DNA from: CAYNFT01 sp964396535
Lineage (GTDB): Bacteria > Chloroflexota > Dehalococcoidia > Dehalococcoidales > UBA2162
Length of the DNA stretch: 8,159 bases
Reading direction: 5' to 3'
Assembly (NCBI GenBank): GCA_964396535.1
Contig: CAYNFT010000087.1
Span: 1-8,159 of the forward strand
The notes below the pieces were generated by a model. The model did no database searches. It was not told the DNA's origin and saw only the letters and a program-made list of their open reading frames with translations. Below are positions 6,601-8,159 of this stretch, piece after piece (within the stretch, counting starts at the first letter, position 1; every line of letters starts with the position of its first letter). The position numbers were made by a program, and so were the translations under genes.

Positions 6601-7098
6601 ATGAGGATTTTAGGTATTGACCCGGGTACCATAGCTATGGGGTACGGGGTGATAGAGAGCAGAGATGATGAAACAGCTCTGATTGATTGTGGTGTTCTAA
6701 CCACTCTAGCGCGCTCCCCTATCGGGGAGCGCTTGAGTTATTTTTATAATAAGCTCGTGGAAATTGTCTTAAAATCCCATCCCGATGTTGTCGCTATAGA
6801 GCAACCCTTTGTGGCTAAAAATGCGAAATCAGCGCTGGCTATCGGCAGGGCTCAGGCAGTAGCCATCCTAGCAGCTGCTAATCAAAGTATCCCGGCCTAC
6901 GAATACACCCCGACCCAGATAAAACAGAGGGTAGCCAACTACGGGGCCAGTTCCAAGGAGCAGATTCAGGAGATGGTCAGGCTACATCTCGGGCTATCCC
7001 AGGTTCCACAGCCAAGCGATGCTGCCGATGCCCTAGCGGTAGCTCTCTGCCACCTCAGTGAAACACACCTGAGCAATCTGCTGGCAAAGCAGCAATAA
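6601..7098 (+). CDS. ruvC: Crossover junction endodeoxyribonuclease RuvC
   Basis: RuvC cuts four-way Holliday junctions as a Mg2+-dependent dimer at the end of homologous recombination, guided by RuvAB. The 165-residue reading starts MRILGIDPGT, the normal family N-terminus. Catalytic acids are all present: Asp7 in GIDPG, Glu67 in AIEQPF, and Asp140 and Asp143 in PSDAADALAVALCH. KNAKSALAIGRAQA (73-86) and YTPTQIKQRVANYG (102-115) are further family blocks. An in-frame TTG at 6577 would add eight residues (MHSDLSLV) that do not look like RuvC, so I prefer the ATG at 6601. Neither start has a good Shine-Dalgarno; only GAG occurs seven bases before the ATG. The gene lies 42 bases after yebC. Codons 37-44 fall in a very stable hairpin, listed separately. 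Confidence 0.95.
   Translation: MRILGIDPGTIAMGYGVIESRDDETALIDCGVLTTLARSPIGERLSYFYNKLVEIVLKSHPDVVAIEQPFVAKNAKSALAIGRAQAVAILAAANQSIPAYEYTPTQIKQRVANYGASSKEQIQEMVRLHLGLSQVPQPSDAADALAVALCHLSETHLSNLLAKQQ
6711..6732 (+). repeat. Strong 9-bp hairpin inside ruvC
   Basis: GCGCTCCCC (6711-6719) and GGGGAGCGC (6724-6732) are perfect reverse complements around a 4-base loop (TATC); eight of nine pairs are G-C. It lies in the coding sequence for residues SPIGER of RuvC. The T-rich stretch TTATTTTTATAATA begins a few bases later (from about 6738), too far and too interrupted for a normal intrinsic terminator. The structure is certain in sequence; a role in translation pausing or mRNA decay is speculation. 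Confidence 0.6.
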
Positions 7099-7107
7099 AG
7101 GAGAGAA

Positions 7108-7689
7108 ATGATAGCCAGTCTTCACGGCAGATTAGAATCAATGGGCGGTGATTGGGCGGTTATCAATGTTAATGGAGTGGGTTTTCAGGTATATATGCCT
7201 ACATCTACCCTCAGCACACTGGGCACTCCCGGCAAGGAGGTACACCTTCATACCCACCTTGTGATGAGGGAGGATAGTGCTACCCTCTATGGTTTCAACA
7301 CTGCCGAGGAGCTGGAGTTCTTTCAAATTCTGACAGGTGTCTCCGGGTTAGGTCCCAGGCTGGCGCTAACTGTACTCTCAGCAATGAGCGTAGAGCAGGC
7401 AAGCATGGCTATTGCCACCGGCAGTACCGACCTGCTAAAAGCTATCCCTGGGATAGGTAAAAAGATGGCGGAGCGCCTTGTTCTGGAACTTAAAGATAAG
7501 ATAGGCGCTGGCCTGATATCTACCCCCGCCGCCCAGTTTGCCCAGGAGAATGCCGAGGTTTTGGCCGCCCTAACCTCCCTCGGCTACTCCGTCTCCGAAG
7601 CCAGCCAGGCAGTAGCCACTCTTCCCTCTTCCGAACTCAGCCTCGAAGAAAAAGTCAAGCTGGCACTCCAGTATTTCACCAGTAAATAA
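7108..7689 (+). CDS. ruvA: Holliday junction branch migration subunit RuvA
   Basis: RuvA binds Holliday junctions as a tetramer and loads the RuvB motor. The 193-residue protein has the three expected parts. An N-terminal OB-fold (1-63) shows MIASLHGRLE, VNGVGFQVYMP (21-31) and REDSATLYGF (54-63). A tandem helix-hairpin-helix domain (about 64-140) shows VSGLGPRLA (78-86) and IPGIGKKMAERLVLELKDK (113-131). A linker and the C-terminal RuvB-binding domain (about 147-193) follow, with ALTSLGYS (154-161). Length is typical. AAAGGAG (7097-7103) overlaps the ruvC stop, and nine bases separate the genes, so the two are translated together. RuvB is not the next gene; it must lie elsewhere. Confidence 0.96.
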   Translation: MIASLHGRLESMGGDWAVINVNGVGFQVYMPTSTLSTLGTPGKEVHLHTHLVMREDSATLYGFNTAEELEFFQILTGVSGLGPRLALTVLSAMSVEQASMAIATGSTDLLKAIPGIGKKMAERLVLELKDKIGAGLISTPAAQFAQENAEVLAALTSLGYSVSEASQAVATLPSSELSLEEKVKLALQYFTSK

Positions 7690-7705
7690 CAAAGCAGAGA
7701 TATAA

Positions 7706-7905
7706 AAGGGGAATTAGAGGAGCAAAGCCCTTAAGATAACAAATATGGGGAGTTTAAGAGGGGCGAAGCTCCTCTTGCAAAAGTAAAAGGGAGTTAAAGA
7801 GGGACGAAGCCCCTCTTATAAAGCTATTTCCCCCTCTCCTTGGGAAGGAGAGAGATATATAAAAGGAGAGTCTAAGAGAGGCGAAGCCTCTCTTCAGAAA
7901 AAATC
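7706..7905 (+). repeat. Array of four related hairpin repeats, about 41 bases each
   Basis: Most of the 313-base gap after ruvA (7690-8002) is this array; it codes for nothing I can support. Each unit has a stem around a GAA-type loop. Unit 2 is AAGAGGGGC-GAA-GCTCCTCTT (7756-7776), unit 3 AAGAGGGAC-GAA-GCCCCTCTT (7797-7817), and unit 4 AAGAGAGGC-GAA-GCCTCTCTT (7874-7894). Unit 1 (about 7715-7734) is a decayed copy with loop AAA. Loop centres are at 7725, 7766, 7807 and 7884, so the first three are exactly 41 bases apart and the last 77. Each unit is preceded by a purine-rich lead such as GGGGAGTTT. Unit 4 replaces a G-C pair of units 2-3 with A-T on both arms, so pairing is kept. No T-tract follows most stems. 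Probably an interspersed genomic repeat; the origin is unknown. Confidence 0.8.
7834..7852 (+). repeat. CT/GA-rich hairpin splitting the array
   Basis: CTCTCCTT (7834-7841) and AAGGAGAG (7845-7852) pair perfectly around GGG. It lies between array units 3 and 4, and the extra 36 bases of that interval (77 against 41) match roughly the size of this palindrome with its flanks. It looks like a second small repeat inserted into the array. Confidence 0.65.
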
Positions 7906-7906
7906 T

Positions 7907-7935
7907 TCCCCTTCCCCTTGTTAAGGGGAAGGGGA
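7907..7935 (+). repeat. 13-bp perfect CT/GA hairpin downstream of the array
   Basis: TCCCCTTCCCCTT (7907-7919) and AAGGGGAAGGGGA (7923-7935) are exact reverse complements around GTT. The composition resembles the hairpin at 7834-7852, so the two probably belong to one repeat class. It could end transcription from ruvA only by a factor-dependent route, as no T-tract follows (ATAAATGGG). Confidence 0.7.
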
Positions 7936-7937
7936 TA

Positions 7938-7989
7938 AATGGGATAGGGTTATTAAAACTAGGGGGTGAGGTAGCAAAACAATCCCATT
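7938..7989. repeat. 8-bp inverted repeat before the last gene
   Basis: AATGGGAT (7938-7945) and ATCCCATT (7982-7989) are perfect reverse complements with 36 bases between. The right arm ends two bases before the AGGAG of the gene at 8003. It may mark the ends of a small repeat or fold over the leader; chance is possible. Confidence 0.4.
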
Positions 7990-8002
7990 AGAGGAGAGTA
8001 AC

Positions 8003-8159
8003 GTGGAAATTGCTCTATATGTAATAATTTTTGTTTTACTGGTGATAATTGTCGTGTTAGTCCTCAGACCGAGGAAAGTGGAGGTTCCGGCGGTAGAAGA
8101 GCTTGAAGCCAAGCTCAGGTTCGCTTTAGCCTCGGCCGACTCGGTCAGGGAGATTCAGA
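8003..8159 (+). CDS. Membrane-anchored protein, N-terminal fragment (possibly RmuC-like)
   Basis: The first 52 codons are visible and the gene runs off the right edge. The start is GTG, with AGGAG (7992-7996) six bases upstream. Residues 3-21 form a strongly hydrophobic segment (IALYVIIFVLLVIIVVLVL), followed by RPRK, which predicts one membrane helix with the rest of the chain in the cytoplasm. Residues from about 27 on (VPAVEELEAKLRFALASADS) are charged and helix-prone, like the start of a coiled coil. An N-terminal helix followed by a coiled coil is the layout of RmuC-family DNA recombination proteins, and the ruv neighbours fit that. The conserved RmuC nuclease-like domain lies outside the window, so the family is a guess and no symbol is given. 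The gene is well separated from ruvA by repeats and may have its own promoter, which I could not identify. Confidence 0.6.
   Translation, partial: MEIALYVIIFVLLVIIVVLVLRPRKVEVPAVEELEAKLRFALASADSVREIQ

Noticed and set aside
7706..7905. CRISPR array
   Set aside because: The units are diverged hairpins with short, similar A-rich linkers and no constant repeat with unique spacers; no cas gene is near.
7921..8112. 63-codon minus-strand open frame opposite the last gene
   Set aside because: It is low-complexity (Ser/Thr/Leu-rich), lies opposite a better-supported gene and covers a hairpin repeat.

Overview
The window looks like a chromosomal segment of a bacterium, most likely Chloroflexota of the Dehalococcoidia type. 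This assignment is inference. It rests on a GlmU that resembles the archaeal two-domain enzymes, a compact hexosamine operon with two GlmU-like paralogues, a yebC-ruvC-ruvA cluster without adjacent ruvB, and intergenic arrays of small GC-rich hairpins. No phage, transposase, CRISPR, tRNA or rRNA is visible, and every full-length gene appears intact.

Left block (1-5518, all minus strand). Read 5' to 3' on the minus strand the order is glmM (5480-4182), glmU-like (4180-2978), a radical SAM gene (2976-1723), a second GlmU-like gene with a degenerate acetyltransferase half (1637-462), and the 5' end of glmS (380 running off the left edge). The first three genes are separated by one base each, and the last two gaps are 85 and 81 bases, so this is probably one transcript. 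GlmS makes glucosamine-6-P, GlmM turns it into glucosamine-1-P, and GlmU acetylates and uridylylates it to UDP-GlcNAc, so the complete pathway is encoded here. The radical SAM protein and the second nucleotidyltransferase are the unexplained members. The promoter proposed for the operon is close to consensus and lies only nine bases from the glmM start codon, which predicts a nearly leaderless mRNA; a second candidate promoter lies 43 bases upstream.

Middle (5481-5802, 322 bases). This is a divergent intergenic region. It holds the two minus-strand promoters, a rho-independent terminator on the plus strand with no gene before it (5710-5731), and a strong plus-strand promoter for yebC that starts four bases after the terminator. 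I see no protein-coding gene there.

Right block (5803-7689, plus strand). yebC, ruvC and ruvA encode a translation/transcription factor of the YebC/PmpR family, the Holliday-junction resolvase and the branch-migration subunit RuvA. RuvC keeps all four catalytic acids, and its gene carries a very stable internal hairpin.

Far right (7690-8002, 313 bases, then a partial gene). The gap is filled by a repeat array: four related hairpin units, the first three on an exact 41-base period. A second class of CT/GA-rich hairpin apparently splits the array, and a longer hairpin of that class follows it. At 8003 a GTG-started gene begins. It encodes a membrane-anchored, probably coiled-coil protein, possibly RmuC-like, that is cut by the window edge.
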